From Bretschneidera sinensis (lineage: Eukaryota; Streptophyta; Magnoliopsida; Brassicales; Akaniaceae): DNA of 64,000 nt. Location: positions 17,301,001 to 17,365,000 of the forward strand of contig CM043698.1 in assembly GCA_023935145.1 (NCBI GenBank). The letters run 5' to 3'. Of the stretch, positions 1 through 11,900 are shown piece after piece (position 1 is the stretch's first letter; each line of letters starts with the position of its first letter). Both the position numbers and the translations under genes were made by a program. The notes beneath the pieces are model-generated. The model was not told where the DNA came from. It saw only the letters and a list, made by a program, of their open reading frames with translations, and made no database searches.

Positions 1-740
1 TAGTTTTTTTTTTAATAATTATACTACCTATGTGAGTCATCAGAGTCATACACCACCAAAACTGTAAAGTCACTCATGGAACTAAAATCCTATTATTCGG
101 TATCAATCATAACATTTGTATTATATAGTATCAATTGACCCACAAGACTTATTTTATCTTGTGAGTTTAACCCTTTAATAGTGAGAAATTCTTGCATAGA
201 TTATGGTTAAGCGAGTTATGCTAGAATTTTTCTTTAATCGCACTCATCTTTCCTATTCACCCTCTCTCGCTTTCTTTTTTTATTTTTAAAATTTTGAAAT
301 ATAAGGGTGTGTATGATTTTAGAAATATTTTCTGTTTTTGTTTTTCATGTTTAGAAAATGAAAATAATTTTCTGTTTTGTGTTCCTTAAAAACTCGTTTG
401 GTTAATAGAATTTAAAATAATAATAAACAAATAAAAACTTGAGACCTCTCACTTGATCCCTTTTAACGTGGCAGTTTCAAAAGCTACTAAAGAAGCAAAA
501 TGTCTAATTTAATATATATGGATTTAGTTTGGAGGCGTTGAGTTAAGTGATCACTTTTTGGAGCGGGAACAAAAACGCAAAAAGGAGGAAGAAGAGGAGG
601 AGAGAGTCGACGCGGAGGAAAGATGAAGGAGGAGGAGGAAGAAGATGAAGGAGGAGGAGAAGGAGAGATGAAGAAATGGTTTGGAGGGGAAGAAGAAGAA
701 GAGTGAGGATTAAATTCTTTCTCTTGAAATTAAAAAAAAA

Positions 741-943
741 GGTTAAATTACATAGAAACATATATTTTTTAGCTCAGTTTCATAACAAACCTTGAGAGGC
801 AAACGATGTCAACCACAAGGTTTAGTATGGACCAAAATAAGCCTCAATGTTTGTTATGAAACTGAGCTAAACCACATGGGTATAAATCAAAGTAAACCTC
901 AGGGTTTATCATGAAACAGAGTCAAATTCTATGTAATTTAGCC
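741..943. mobile_element. MITE-like hairpin unit (copy 1)
   Basis: The unit starts GGTTAAATTACATAGA and ends with the inverted form TCTATGTAATTTAGCC. Inside, a second arm pair is formed by TTAGCTCAGTTTCATAACAA and its complement near 845-872, so the unit can fold into a long hairpin. It has no coding capacity. The same unit lies at 55345-55560 in the other copy of the 4-kb segment. The family was not identified and no clear target duplication was seen. Confidence 0.6.
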
Positions 944-1124
944 TTTGAGCCTAATATTTCACAACTCACAAGTGTTTGCCATGATGGCACAATGGTGCGA
1001 GCGGCATACAAAAGATGTTGAGATCAAGTCCTTAGCTTGATTTCGGTGGATCCATCACCCTAGACCTGCGAATTAGGACACCAAGGAAATACTTTTCCTA
1101 CTTTATGTATTTATATATTATGGC

Positions 1125-3085
1125 ATAATCATGGAATAAATTACGCGGGGTCCATAAAATAATAAAACAATTTTCAAATGATTTTATCTCTCTAGAATTC
1201 AAATTTTCTAAAACCCTTTTCCCTCCCTAAACTCAAGAATCACTTTCTCTCTCTAAACTCATAGTATTTCCCATCTCTAAATCGAAATTTGTACAATCTA
1301 ATCATCAATTATCATCTTAGATCTCAATTATTGATATAACTGCATTGATTCATTCTCTTTAAATCAAAAACCCAAGCAAAATTTCAAGTATTTCATGTTA
1401 GAATTATCTCTTATGTGGGATTATATTTTGTGAGCTTTTGGGTTTTGTCACAAAATTGGCTAAGTATTAGTCTACTTAGTGAGACATAAAAAAAAACTCA
1501 AAAGAGCAATCTATCTACAGTGGGCCTGATACTTTAATGTGTCTAATATATGCTAGTTAGTGTAGGTCATAGTTTACCTTTGAACATGTGATGAGTGGAC
1601 CACTGAATCATTATACAATACATTCTCTACACATTGGTTAAAGGCTTACCTCATCAAGACTAATATATCTAGGAAAGCAAAGGGGAGAAGTACCTATTGT
1701 TTAGGTAAGGATTTGTTCCTATTGATTGATCAAAGATTTCTTTGCACCATTTACAATGGATCCTAAGCAATGTATGTGTTCTTTCTATCTATTTATCATC
1801 AGGTGTTCTCTACTATTCTATGGTGTATCCATGGGATTAAGGATATTATTGAAATCCTATATTTCAATTTTAAATCGATCTTGTTATTTATGTATTGTTT
1901 TACTAATCATTTAGGTGTCTAAACCCTTTTAGAATGCTTTGATGGATATTGATGTCATGCTCACTTAAATTTAAGTCATTGTTTATTTTCAATTTGAATT
2001 TTATCAGCTGATATTTATCTAAAATATACTAACAAATTTTGTAATTAGGCTTTCATATTTCATAACTTGTGTATTAAATTTTTACCTAAATATTTTTCGT
2101 AACTAGGACTTCATATTTCGTAACACATGCTTTATTTTTTCGTAATCTAAATATATTTTGTAACTTAACCTTCATATTTCGTAAATTAGGTTTCATTTTT
2201 GTAACATAAAAAATATTATGTCAAATTTCGTAACTAGTGGAGTATTTCATATTTCGTTACACATATCTTATTTTTCGTAACCTAAATATTTTTCGTAACT
2301 TAACATTCATATTTCGTAAATTAGGTATTATTTTTCGTAACCTAAAAATACTATATCAAATTTCCTAACTAGTAGTTCATATTTCATAACACGTGCCTTA
2401 ATTTTTGTAACCTAAATATTTTTTTTTAACTTAACCTTCATATTAAGTATCATTTTTTTGTAACAAAAAAATACCGTATCAAATTTCATAATTAAACCTT
2501 CATATTTTGTAACTTGTGTCTTATTTTTTGTAACCTGAATATTTTTCATAACTTAACCTTAATATTTCGTAACTTAGATATAATTTTTCATAACCTATAA
2601 AATACTATCAAATTTTGTAATTAGACCTTTATATTTCGTAATTCGTTCTTTAATTTTCGTAACCTAAATATTGTTCGTAACTTAATCTTCATATTTCGTA
2701 ACTTATGTATCATTTAAACGCCAATAGGCAAACAATGAAAACTTTTCTGCTCAAATTACATGCCGATTGGCAAATAGACATATGATCAATTATCAATTGG
2801 CGATCGATGAATTGACAATCGATTGTGAATTAATATAATTTAGATGAAATTATATTAGTTTGCCGATTCACAATTGATTGTGAATTAATATAATTTAGAG
2901 GAAATTATATTAGTTTGCTGATTCGTGTATCGGTGACTTTAAAGAGTAGAAATAGATTATTAAGTTTAGAGAGAAAACGATTTGTGGAGAAATTTTTTTT
3001 CAGGGAATTCGAATTCTAGAGAGATAAAACCTCTTAGAAATTATTTTGTGATTTTATGGACCTATGTAATTTATTCCATGATTAT
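1125..3085. mobile_element. ~2-kb unit bounded by long inverted repeats (copy 1)
   Basis: The left end begins ATAATCATGGAATAAATTA and continues through GGTCCATAAAAT to TTTTATCTCTCTAGAATTC. The right end (about 2950-3085) carries the same blocks in inverted order and complement. Imperfect inverted similarity continues inward through CTCTCTAAACT, for an arm of roughly 150 bases or more. This resembles a non-autonomous Mutator-like or foldback element. No transposase and no clear 9-bp target duplication is visible, so the class is uncertain. The interior is mostly the TTTCGTAAC minisatellite and a duplicated block of about 60 bases at 2815-2935. Confidence 0.5.
2036..2713. repeat. Degenerate TTTCGTAAC minisatellite (copy 1)
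   Basis: Units of variable length contain TTCATATTTCGTAACTTA followed by a TTTTTCGTAACCTAAATA block, repeated about a dozen times with substitutions (CGTAAC, CATAAC, TGTAAC). It lies wholly inside the inverted-repeat-bounded unit and is matched at about 56650-57345. Confidence 0.75.
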
Positions 3086-4031
3086 CTTAACAAAATTATT
3101 TACTTACAAAAAATGAAGGTTATGATACGAAATTTAATATATGACTTATGAAATTTCATTATTTAGTTAATTTCATATCATGGCAGCATCATGCCGCAAA
3201 AGTCTTTTCGACACTATAGTGGGACTTGTTATATATAATGATTGTTGAACTAATTGAATAATGAAATTATAATTTTTTTTATATATTTATGAATTATATA
3301 TAGATGATAGTTAAACTAATTGAATACTCTTTTTTTTTTTGAGAAATTGTTTAAACTATAACAGTAAAAACAATACTATTTCTAATATAATTAAATTGGT
3401 ATAGCTGTAAAATAAATAACTCAAACAAAAAGTAAAACATGGCAAAATAAAAGGATCAACCTGTTATTCAAAAAAAATTCTCAATGGGTGAACAAAATCA
3501 ATATAATACTTCATAAAATAGCCTAATGTTAATGCTGCCATGCTTATTTTTACTTCTAAAAAGACACAAAACATAATATTAAATAAATAATAATATCACA
3601 AATATTTATTAAAAGGAATTTATTTACATAATAATAGATAAACAATTAATAAATTCATCACTTTTTAATGTATATTATGTAGACCCGTCACCCGTGCAAT
3701 GCAAAACAATGGTCTTACACCAATACTGTAATTACTGAAATAATATTACAAGTATATGGGTATCCCTGGCCTTTTAACTCTGCTGTCTCCATGTAAAAGA
3801 GAGATTAATACTCGACCAAAAAAAATCAAATGGAAAGAAATTATTGAAGAAGAAGAAAAGGAGAGCCCTAGACAGAGCCAAAATCGACAAGCCAAATCCC
3901 TTCTCTCTCCCTCTGTGGATTGAATATCTTTGCATTTTTTGGATAATTTTTTTATTTCTTAGACGACGAACATGGTTAATCAAAACTCTGTTTTTGCCCC
4001 CCTTCCGAAATAAGAAATTTGACCAATTTGC

Positions 4032-4579
4032 ATACATAATTAAAGTCGGTTATAATTTCATTCTAGAGCTAACATTTACCCTTTTAAGTTGTGATGATGG
4101 CTGGAGGGTCAGATTTTGGAAGGGTTGCTCTTATTTGCTTATTTCTTATGACTATTGAATATATAAGAAGAGTGCGTTCATCATTATTTTGGAGGATCAG
4201 ATATATACATACGATATAATATATATGTATTTACATGTGTTTATACATCTACATATATATGTTTGAAGATCAGTAGGAATTATGATTGTTTTAGTTATTG
4301 CTGATATAAGATAATTCTGTATATGAGTATATCTATGAGAAAGGGAACTTAAGACAGATTCAAGGTTCAGACATGTGGCATTACTATCAACTATTGAGAT
4401 ATTAGCTTAAGCTACAACTGATGGGTCTGGAACACTTGATCATTAAGAGTTAATAAGAGGGGCCAGATTCCAATTTATTACAATTTGCAGAGATGTAGGT
4501 TGTTGTTGTGGGAGTTTGTATGGAACAATGATTTGGGTAGCTGTATAACTATATGGGCTTGTCGAAAGATATAAACTTG
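4032..4579. other. Intergenic sequence, nothing recognised
   Basis: AT-rich sequence with short TATATG runs. The end may hold decayed LINE sequence, but I cannot support a domain before about 4580. Confidence 0.4.
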
Positions 4580-4996
4580 GACATTAACTCAGTCAATAGG
4601 TATACCTGAGAGGTGATGTGGCATATTCCTTTGTACTGTGATGTACACAATTGGGAAGTTTCTCTTGTTGGGAAATCCTTGGAACATATGCATAAAGCAA
4701 AGATTAACTCGGTTGGTGAGGATAGGGCTTGATGGAGTTTGAATTCGGGTGAAAAAGTTTGATGTTAAGTCCGATAAAGGACCTTTTTTTTTTTTTTAAT
4801 AATGAGCCTTTTGAAGAAAAGTAAACTTTTGAGGAAATCGAAGTGGAAGAGTTTAGCTCATTTGGAGGTTTGTCCTTTTTTGCTTGGAATCCTCACAATT
4901 AACAACCTCCAAAAAAGAGAGAAAGTGTTGGTTAATCAGTGCTATCTTTGCAAGAAAGAGGCTGAAACCGTTTACCATCTTCTCTTGGGTTGTCCA
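4580..4996 (+). pseudogene. LINE ORF2 C-terminal fragment (zf-RVT region), part 1
   Basis: Broken frames resemble the region downstream of the reverse transcriptase in plant L1-type LINEs. A WSLNSGEKV-like stretch lies near 4733-4755. It is followed, after a T-run that disrupts the frame, by a zinc-binding zf-RVT segment with QCYLCKKEAETVYHLLLGCP at about 4938-4996. The cysteine and histidine pattern CX2C...HX5C is present. The frame then stops abruptly at an insertion and resumes at 6909. Such elements copy themselves by target-primed reverse transcription, but this copy is dead. The domain call is fairly firm and the upstream extent is approximate. Confidence 0.65.
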
Positions 4997-5960
4997 TGTT
5001 GGGAAAAACATGAATATATGGAAGTGACTTGATACTGAGATTTAATTGAATCACGCACACACACAAATTTAATGAAAAAAAATAAACAAAAATGAAGTAA
5101 AGCAAGTGAACACACAAGATTTACTTGGTTCAACACAATCCTGCCTACATCCACGAAGAGAATAAACCAATTCTTTACCATGAGAGAAATACAAGAAAAT
5201 TACATTGAGTTTTTGTATCCAAAGCCCAATCCCAAGAAACTTTATACACCCTTTCTCAATCCAAAGAACACTCCACCCTTTTGTCTTATGTGTTACCCTC
5301 ATATTCCCAATGTACAAATATATATAGCCACCCAAAAATTACTCCTCAAAACACTTAGTCTCCAAGTCAAAAAAGACTTGTCATTCAAGTATTTTGCCCA
5401 TCAAGTTGCTAGGGTCCCACATAAAAAACATGAGTCATATCCTAACAAATCCCCACCTTGGTGAATATTCTTGCCACCTTGAAAATTAGTTGTATCTACA
5501 CATGCTTGTCAATGCCGCAAACAGACACCATTAGCCTTCAAGTCCACTAGCCACACGTAAACTAAATCAGCAATCGGTCATGACTCCACCTGATTCGAAA
5601 ATGCGGCCAATGCATATGTGTAGCTGCCCCGAGTCAACTTCACTAGTTAACTCTAGAGAGGACCTCAATTTGTCCTCTCCTTTACCCTTGTTCATCTTCT
5701 CTAGCTTACCATCATTTCCATTCAACACTTTTGCCAAGCCCTGTTTAACAAGGATGTCCTTCACCTTCTTTGCGAAAGATTGAAACTTTCTTTTCCATTA
5801 AATTGCTCCACGGTGAATTGTTGGTTGATATTCACCGTCAATGTGCGTAAATAATTAAATCTCAACTCGAACCTTATGGCTCTGATACCAGTTTATTGGG
5901 AAAAAAATGAATACGTGGAAGTGACTTGATACCGAAATTTAGTTGAACCACGGACACACA
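4997..5960 (-). mobile_element. Truncated Ty1/copia element (minus strand)
   Basis: 4997-5447 is a complete-looking LTR. On the minus strand it begins TGTTAGGATATGACTC and ends TTTTTCCCAACA, and it is preceded by a purine-rich AAGGTGGGGATT tract. The short internal part ends at a primer-binding site for initiator tRNA-Met (plus strand GGCTCTGATACCA, 5879-5891). Next comes a second LTR of which only about 67 bases remain (5894-5960). The internal part is only about 440 bases, so most of gag and all of pol are gone. Confidence 0.7.
5567..5764 (-). pseudogene. copia gag N-terminal fragment
   Basis: The minus-strand frame includes MKDILVKQGLAKVLNGND, typical of the N-terminal gag of Tnt1-like copia elements, where a WxxRMKDxLVQQGL stretch is usual. 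A further gag-like piece, containing QFNGK, lies upstream on the same strand in another frame (about 5765-5810), so there is a frameshift. The zinc knuckle, protease and everything downstream are absent. It sits directly inside the primer-binding site of the truncated copia and is its only coding remnant. Confidence 0.55.
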
Positions 5961-6908
5961 ACATGTGAGTTATCCCATGTCAGAAAAAAAAAAAATTAGA
6001 GTGGCTTATATACATGGTTTGGACCCAAGACTATTGAGCTTAAGCTTTTGAGTCATATTGGTGCCCATCCATGTATATCAAGCCAGTGTTATTGTGTTCT
6101 TCCGTGTGTGAAGTACTTCTGACCTTAACAAGTAGTATCAGAGCTAAGTTCGAGTTGGTCATGATGTGTGACTCCTATGATACTGCCCCCTAGTTGAGTT
6201 TATGAATGAGAAACGTTTGTGTGCCCACAGTTTCTTGGAAGACTGTCATGTGTGCCTTGTGATACAGTCTATCCTGTGAGGACTCCCATGGCTTGCCTCT
6301 CCCATGGTTGAGTTTGGTTTATATACAAGGTTTGGTCTCAAGTCTCTTGAGCTTAGGCTTTTGAGTCATATTGGTGCCCATCCATATATACCAAGCATGT
6401 GTTTTTGTGCTTTCCTGTGTGTGAAGTACTCCTGACCTCAACAAGTGGTATCAGAGCCAAGTTCGAGTTGGTTACGATGTGTGACTCCCACGATGCTACC
6501 CCATTGTTGAGTATGTGAATGAGAAGCGCTTGTATGCCCATGGTTTCTTGGAAAACTACCATGTGTGCCTTGTGATATAGTCTGCCCTATGAGGACTCCC
6601 ATGGCTTGTCTCTCCCATGGTTGAGTTTGGTTTTGTTTCTTCGGTTGATTTCGTGACCCTTAGTTCCATTAGTTCTATTCAAGTCGGAGTTTGGTATGTA
6701 ACTCACATGTGAGGGGGAAATTTGTTAGGATGTTCACATGTGAGTTATCCCACATCAAAAATAAATAAATAAATTAGAGAGGCTTATATACATGGTTTGG
6801 ACCCAAGATTCTTGAACTTAAAATTTGTAATCATATTGGTGCTTATCTATGTATCTCAAGCATGTGTTCTTGTGTTCTCTCAAGTGTGAAATACTCATGA
6901 CCTTAACA
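5961..6908 (+). mobile_element. TRIM-like array: LTR-internal-LTR-internal-LTR
   Basis: Three related LTR copies lie at about 5961-6130 (first bases missing), about 6313-6443 (5' part missing) and 6723-6908 (complete, TGTTAGGATG to CCTTAACA, 186 bases). Each of the first two is followed by a tRNA-Met-type primer-binding site (AGTAGTATCAGAGC at 6131, AGTGGTATCAGAGCC at 6444) and a short internal stretch without coding potential. A purine tract GAGGGGGAAATT precedes the last LTR. The small LTRs, tiny interior and multimeric arrangement are typical of terminal-repeat retrotransposons in miniature. The left end is fused to the copia remnant. The bases after the array (GTCCG) nearly match those before the copia remnant (GTCCA). 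Confidence 0.7.
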
Positions 6909-7290
6909 GTCCGTTTAAAAGACCATTGCGAGGAATGGCTCTTTGTGTGATGGGCCTTTCTTGGGTGGTTGCCGGCTCTATTCAAGAAGAGGTGTTGGCT
7001 TGGAGCGGTTTCTGAGCTTCCAAAGATGTGAGGAAGTCTTATTCCTTGATTCTCCTCTCTATTTTTTGGTTGGTGTGGAATAAAAGAAATATTAGAACTT
7101 TTTATGAGAATGAAAAGTCATATATAAAAAAAAAATTGGGATTGAAAAGTCTATCGCCTCCATAAAAGAAGAATAGTTTAATACTTTTGGGCTTTGGGTT
7201 AATGAGAATTTTTTTGTAAAGGAAGTTGATATCCTAAACTTCTTTGATATACTATCATGTAGATAATTCTTTTGTAACATGGGCGGCACC
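6909..7290 (+). pseudogene. LINE ORF2 C-terminal fragment, part 2
   Basis: Resumes the LINE frame broken at 4996. Translation from 6909 reads through GLSWVVAGSIQEEV and an IFWLVWNKRNIRTF stretch near 7063-7098, which matches the tryptophan-rich tail (F-W-x-x-W-x-x-R-N) at the C-terminus of plant L1 ORF2 proteins. Removing 4997-6908 and one copy of GTCC joins the two parts in one frame across the zinc-binding motif. This supports a single interrupted gene. It is followed by a 3' tail with CGGCACCCCCTTGGTGCC. Confidence 0.65.
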
Positions 7291-8376
7291 CCCTTGGTGC
7301 CTTCATATACACTTTCTCCATTGCATTTATCTTTGGACTTCCAACTTTTTAATGGAACATCATTAAATGCATTGTTCCCCAATAAAACAGTAATACATTT
7401 AAAAAAATTACCCTTTATTGAATCTTGGTAACTGCGAGTTTTTCATTTTAAAGTAGTGTAAAATGTTTTTATTAAATAACGGCAAATCAAGAAAGTTAAA
7501 AATTTACTTTGCATTAGTTGCTCAAAGTGGACAACATTTTGGGACATTGCAAAATGAAAAGATAGACAAACAAAATGAGATGAATGGAGTTAAATTTTTT
7601 ACTTATCAAGAAAAAAAAGGTATACCCCCATATTCAGATAGGATAATAGGACTGATTTGAGCAATATGTGTATGTATCTCTGTTGTGGATTAAAGGTGAG
7701 AAAATGTAGGGAATTTGGACATTGATGTGAAGCTCAGAGTTTAGGGTTGGTAGAAAGAAATGAATCTAGAGTCTAGACATGCAATTGATGCTCAATGGGC
7801 CGTTTCTTTAATTTTTTGTCTTCTATGTTTGCTATTGGCATAAAATTTTCTGATTGCAATCTTTATAGTTTATAATATTCATAGATTGTTGATTTGTATT
7901 TAGAAAGATTGTATTTTGGGCTCTTCAGCGTTGTTTTTCATCTGGGGTTTCGGTTTTGTTTTCTGTGTCCAATCAAAGCCATGCTTTTCCTTTTTGTATA
8001 AGTAAAAGTGTAGCATTTCAAGGCACCAAGGGGGTGCCAACCCATGCAACATTGGACTAATTGAAAGCTGATATCATCAAAACATCTATTGGTTCTTTCT
8101 AATGTTGATCAAGTTCACTTAGAAGGTTTTAGAAGTCTTGATTAAGTAAAGATTTGGTTAGTAGCCGCATATACTCTTTTTTTATTCATTTAACACAAGT
8201 GCATAATATTACAAAATCACCAAAAAAGGAATTTATTATTTTATTTTTATCCATTATAATTTATATTGTTTTATGGTGTGATTTCTTCTCTTGGTAAGAA
8301 GCCGGTATGCACACCTGAAAACTCTGATCATCTAAATCACTATTCATATGTGTATTATGAGTAGAGGTTCAGACAG
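7291..8376. other. Intergenic; inverted LINE-tail-like motif and upstream region of the FLX-like gene
   Basis: No gene is supported here. GGCACCCCCTTGGTGCC at about 7286 recurs inverted at about 8023 (GGCACCAAGGGGGTGCC) with extra flanking similarity. This suggests that a second LINE 3' tail lies on the minus strand near 8018-8055. The last 250 bases lead into the FLX-like start codon; a TTCAGACAG just before the ATG could be a splice acceptor of a 5' UTR intron. Confidence 0.4.
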
Positions 8377-8556
8377 ATGGCTTCAAGAGGAAGAATTCCA
8401 CCTGCTTATCAAAAGCGAATCATCCAAGCTCCAGGGATGATGCGGCATGGCTCATTTCCTTCTGGTCACTGGCCATTGGAGCCACTTCTTCCTCCTGAGC
8501 GATTAGAAAACATGATTGCTACTCAGGCAGCAGAAATTGAGTAGCTTGATAGGGAC
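8377..8556 (+). pseudogene. FLX-like (FLOWERING LOCUS C EXPRESSOR-like) gene fragment, 5' part
   Basis: From the ATG at 8377 the product begins MASRGRIPPAYQKR, then a proline- and methionine-rich stretch, then LPPERLENMIATQAAEIE. This is the N-terminal layout of plant FLX/FLX-like proteins, coiled-coil factors; the founding member promotes FLC expression with FRIGIDA in flowering control. Codon 56 is TAG (8542-8544) where the family usually has glutamine before L-x-x-[DE]-N, so the gene carries a nonsense mutation independent of the transposon. A copia element inserted three codons later at 8557, duplicating GGGAC. Reading continues in frame at 13399. The family assignment rests on pattern recognition and is fairly confident; which paralogue it is remains unknown. 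Confidence 0.65.
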
Positions 8557-8877
8557 TGTAGAAGATCAAGTGATTTCATCTGAAATCACTGCTGCAAATC
8601 AGGAGAATCATTCCAATAAAGATCCTGCCGAAGACTAGAAAATCATGTCTGCTATACCTACATGTAATCGAAGATAATGCAGTAATTATTCCACGAGATT
8701 CTTGCTGAAATTTAGAGATAATTGTATAGCTGTATAGACATTTAAACTATGTTCATATGTTGCAAATATTTAGGAAATCGGTTACAATTGTTTTTATATA
8801 TACTGCTGTAAACCACAAGCCTGGAATATCATAAAATAGAATTCATTCAAACATTTTGTATTTTGTATTCTTTTACA
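8557..8877 (+). repeat. 5' LTR of the complete copia element
   Basis: Begins TGTAGAAGATC and ends TCTTTTACA. A TATA-like TTTTTATATATAC lies at 8791-8803. Its first bases are also the coding end of gag-pol in the matching 3' LTR. Confidence 0.95.
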
Positions 8878-8893
8878 TGGTATCAGATTAGCC
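8878..8893 (+). other. Primer-binding site (initiator tRNA-Met type)
   Basis: TGGTATCAGATTAGCC immediately follows the 5' LTR. It matches the usual TGGTATCAGAGCC through TGGTATCAGA and then carries a small insertion. Confidence 0.85.
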
Positions 8894-8918
8894 ATCAAAA
8901 GACCAACGTCTACAAGCC

Positions 8919-11900
8919 ATGTCTTCCTCTTCTTCTGATTCCTTTACCACCGTTAATATTCAACCCTCTCAATCTCCCTCTGTTCTTACTATGTCTAACA
9001 TAGTAACTGTCAAACTTAGCCTCGATAATTACATTCTTTGGAAGGCACAAATGGTGCCATATTTTCTTGGCCAAGACCTCTTTGGATATCTTGATGGTAC
9101 CATTCCCAAACCTCCTAAATCTGTCTCTGTTTCCCATCCAGAAACTCATGTCATCTTTGAAACACCCAATCCTGCCTACTCTTATTGGATACGCCAGGAT
9201 AATCTTATCCTTAGTACCCTCATGTCTTCTCTCACTGAAGGAGTGTTTGCTAAAGTAGTAAATCATACTACTTTGTCTGCTGTGTGGCATGCTCTGGATG
9301 AAAATTTTTCATCCCGATCTCGTGCACGAACTGTGCAGATCCGAACACAACTTGCAACAGCAACAAAAGGCAGCAAGTCTGCCACAAAATATTTTCTCTT
9401 TATTAAGAAACTGACTGATGAATTAGCTGTTGCAGGACAACCTATGAGTTGTGAAGATGTCATCACCTATGTTCTTGCAGGATTAGGCCACGAATATGAC
9501 AGCTTTGTGGCAGCCATCTCGGCTCGCACTGACAAGGTAACACTGGAGGAAATTTATTCACTTTTGCTCACCACAAAAGCGAGACTTTCTCGCCACCAGA
9601 TGTCATCTCCCGCTCAACCTACCTCTGTCAATGTTGCCCAACGACAATACAATCCCTCTCAAAATCGTGGCAGAGGCGGCTCTAAGGGACGAGGTCGTTT
9701 TAATCGTGCTGGTTACAACAATACCACACGTCATACTGATCATAATTCAGTAATCTGTCAGGTTTGTAATAAACCAGGACACTCAGCTCGGAAATGCTAT
9801 TTTTGGTTTGATCTGTCTTACCAGGATCCAAAACCAGAAAATAAACAAGCTATGGTCACTGCTCCTACTGGCACTTGGGATACCGAATGGCATGCTGACA
9901 CTGGTGCCACACATCACGTCACTAATGACCTCAACAATCTGAACCTTCAGAATGGTGACTATCAAGGTACAGATCAGGTTCAAGTAGGCAATGGCCAAGG
10001 TTTGCAAATCTCGAAAACTGGTTCCTCTAAAATTTCTACATCCAATTCTACCTTTGTTCTTAATCAAGTGCTTCTAGTTCCTGAAATTCATAAGAACTTG
10101 TTATCTGTCCAAAAGTTTTGTATTGATAATCATGTCTATTTTGAGTTTCATGACAAATTCTTTCTTGTAAAGGATTACTCGGGGCAGGTCCATCATCAAG
10201 GCCATCTCATTAATGGACTCTACCAATTCACATCTCAGTCTCGCTGTCCACAAGCTTTCTCTACCGTTCGTGTTTCTCATCGTGATTGGCATCGTCGTCT
10301 TGGACATGCATCAACACCAGTTGTCAATAAAGTCCTCTCATTCATCAATGTTCCAATCGAGTCCAATAAAAAGCACTTAGTATGCCCCGAATGTCAAATG
10401 GCAAAAAGTCATGACTTGCCATTTAAGTCCTCTTCCAACGTTTCTTCTTATCCTCTTGATTTAATTTTTACCGATGTATGGGGACCAGCATCCGTTGTTT
10501 CTACTAACGGTGCTAAATATTATGTTAGTTTTCTTGATGATTATTCCAAGTTTGTGTGGTTATTTCCAATGAAACTCAAATCCGATGTTGAATCAATATT
10601 TCTTCAATTTCAAATATATGTTGAAAAACACTTCGAACGCAAAATTAAATCTGTCCAATCTGATTGGGGATGTGAGTTTCGACGTTTGCACAATTATTTC
10701 CAGCAAACTGGAATAAATCATAGACTAGCATGCCCTTACACTCATCAGCAAAATGGTTCTATAGAGCTCAAACACCGTCATATTGTCGAGGTTGGCCTAA
10801 GCATGTTAGCCCACTCAAATTTACCCATGCTTTACTGGGAAGAAGCCTTCCAAACTGCAACCTTCATCATAAACCGGCTACCAACACCTGTTTTAATGCA
10901 AAAATCTCCATTTGAAATTCTTTATAATCACATGCCAGATTTTTCCTTTATGCGTGTTTTTGGTTGCGCATGTTGGCCTAATCTACGCTCTTATAATTCA
11001 AACAAGCTGAACTTTCGCTCCAAAACATGTCTCTTCATTGGCTATAATCTTGGTCATCAAGGTTACAAATGCCTTGATTTATCTACTGGTAAAATCTATG
11101 TCTCAAGGCATGTAATTTTTGATGAGAATCTCTTCACTTATACCAAAGAAAATGTTTCTCTACCCTCTCAACACCATTTTGTTCCAATGCCTCATAACAT
11201 CAATATCTCCCTTTCTCTTAGTTCTAGTGATTTGCAATCTAACCATTATCCTATTAGAACTGTCTCTACACCTTGTTTGTCTCTTCCTACAGGTCCAGCT
11301 AAAGCAATCACCAATCAGGATGCCACTGTTGCACTACAACATATAGACTTGCTCTCGGATCTGCCACAAAACAGAACATCTTTACCATCCGATGTGCCTG
11401 CTATCTCCAATCACCATCCGATGACAACAAGATCTAAGAACAATATTCACAAACCTCGCAAGCACTCTGATGACTATATTCAACATCCTCTACCTCGAGC
11501 ATTGCTGGCCGAAAGCTCTACTGCCAAAGAACCAACCTCCTTTACAGAAGCATCCAAATCAAATTGTTGGAGAGAAGCCATGAACAAAGAATTCAATGCA
11601 TTGCTTCAAAATGGAACTTGGTCCTTGGTTCCAAAATCACCAAATGCAAATATTGTTGGCTGTCGGTGGGTTTACCGAGTCAAAAGAAAAGCTGATGGAA
11701 CTATAGAGTGCCACAAAGCTCGACTAGTCGCCAAAGGTTTTCACCAACAAGAAGGTATTGATTTTTCAGAAACCTTTAGTCCAGTTATCAAGCATGCTAC
11801 AATTAGATTGTTTCTTTCAATTGCGGTCACTCAAGATTGGCCTATACAACAAATTGATGTGCAAAATGCATTTTTGCACGGTGATCTACATGAGGAAGTC

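Larger units (their letters stand above)
1..4031. repeat. Left copy of a ~4-kb duplicated segment
   Basis: This segment recurs in direct orientation at 54631-58707 with high identity by eye and a few small indels. Similarity is already present at base 1, so the true left border may lie outside the window. It ends near 4031, where the two copies diverge after a shared GACCAATTT. It contains a GA-rich stretch (about 575-700), a hairpin MITE-like unit, an inverted-repeat-bounded unit and a TTTCGTAAC minisatellite. I see no convincing gene: the short ORFs here lack recognisable domains. It could be a segmental duplication, or two copies of an unclassified mobile element. Termini of the TG...CA type are not visible, which argues against a simple LTR pair. 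Confidence 0.85.

Noticed and set aside
543..761. 72-aa leucine/serine-rich ORF on the minus strand
   Set aside because: It is the translation of a GA-rich simple stretch and has different length in the second copy.
1..4031. 4-kb repeats as LTRs of one giant element
   Set aside because: No TG...CA ends, primer-binding site or polypurine tract adjoin the borders, and a DNA transposon pseudogene and host-like genes lie between the copies.
3774..4158. Two overlapping ORFs (87 and 104 aa) at the end of the 4-kb repeat
   Set aside because: No recognisable domain, strongly hydrophobic or lysine-rich by composition, and the matching region in the second copy is altered by a ~50-base difference that changes the frame.
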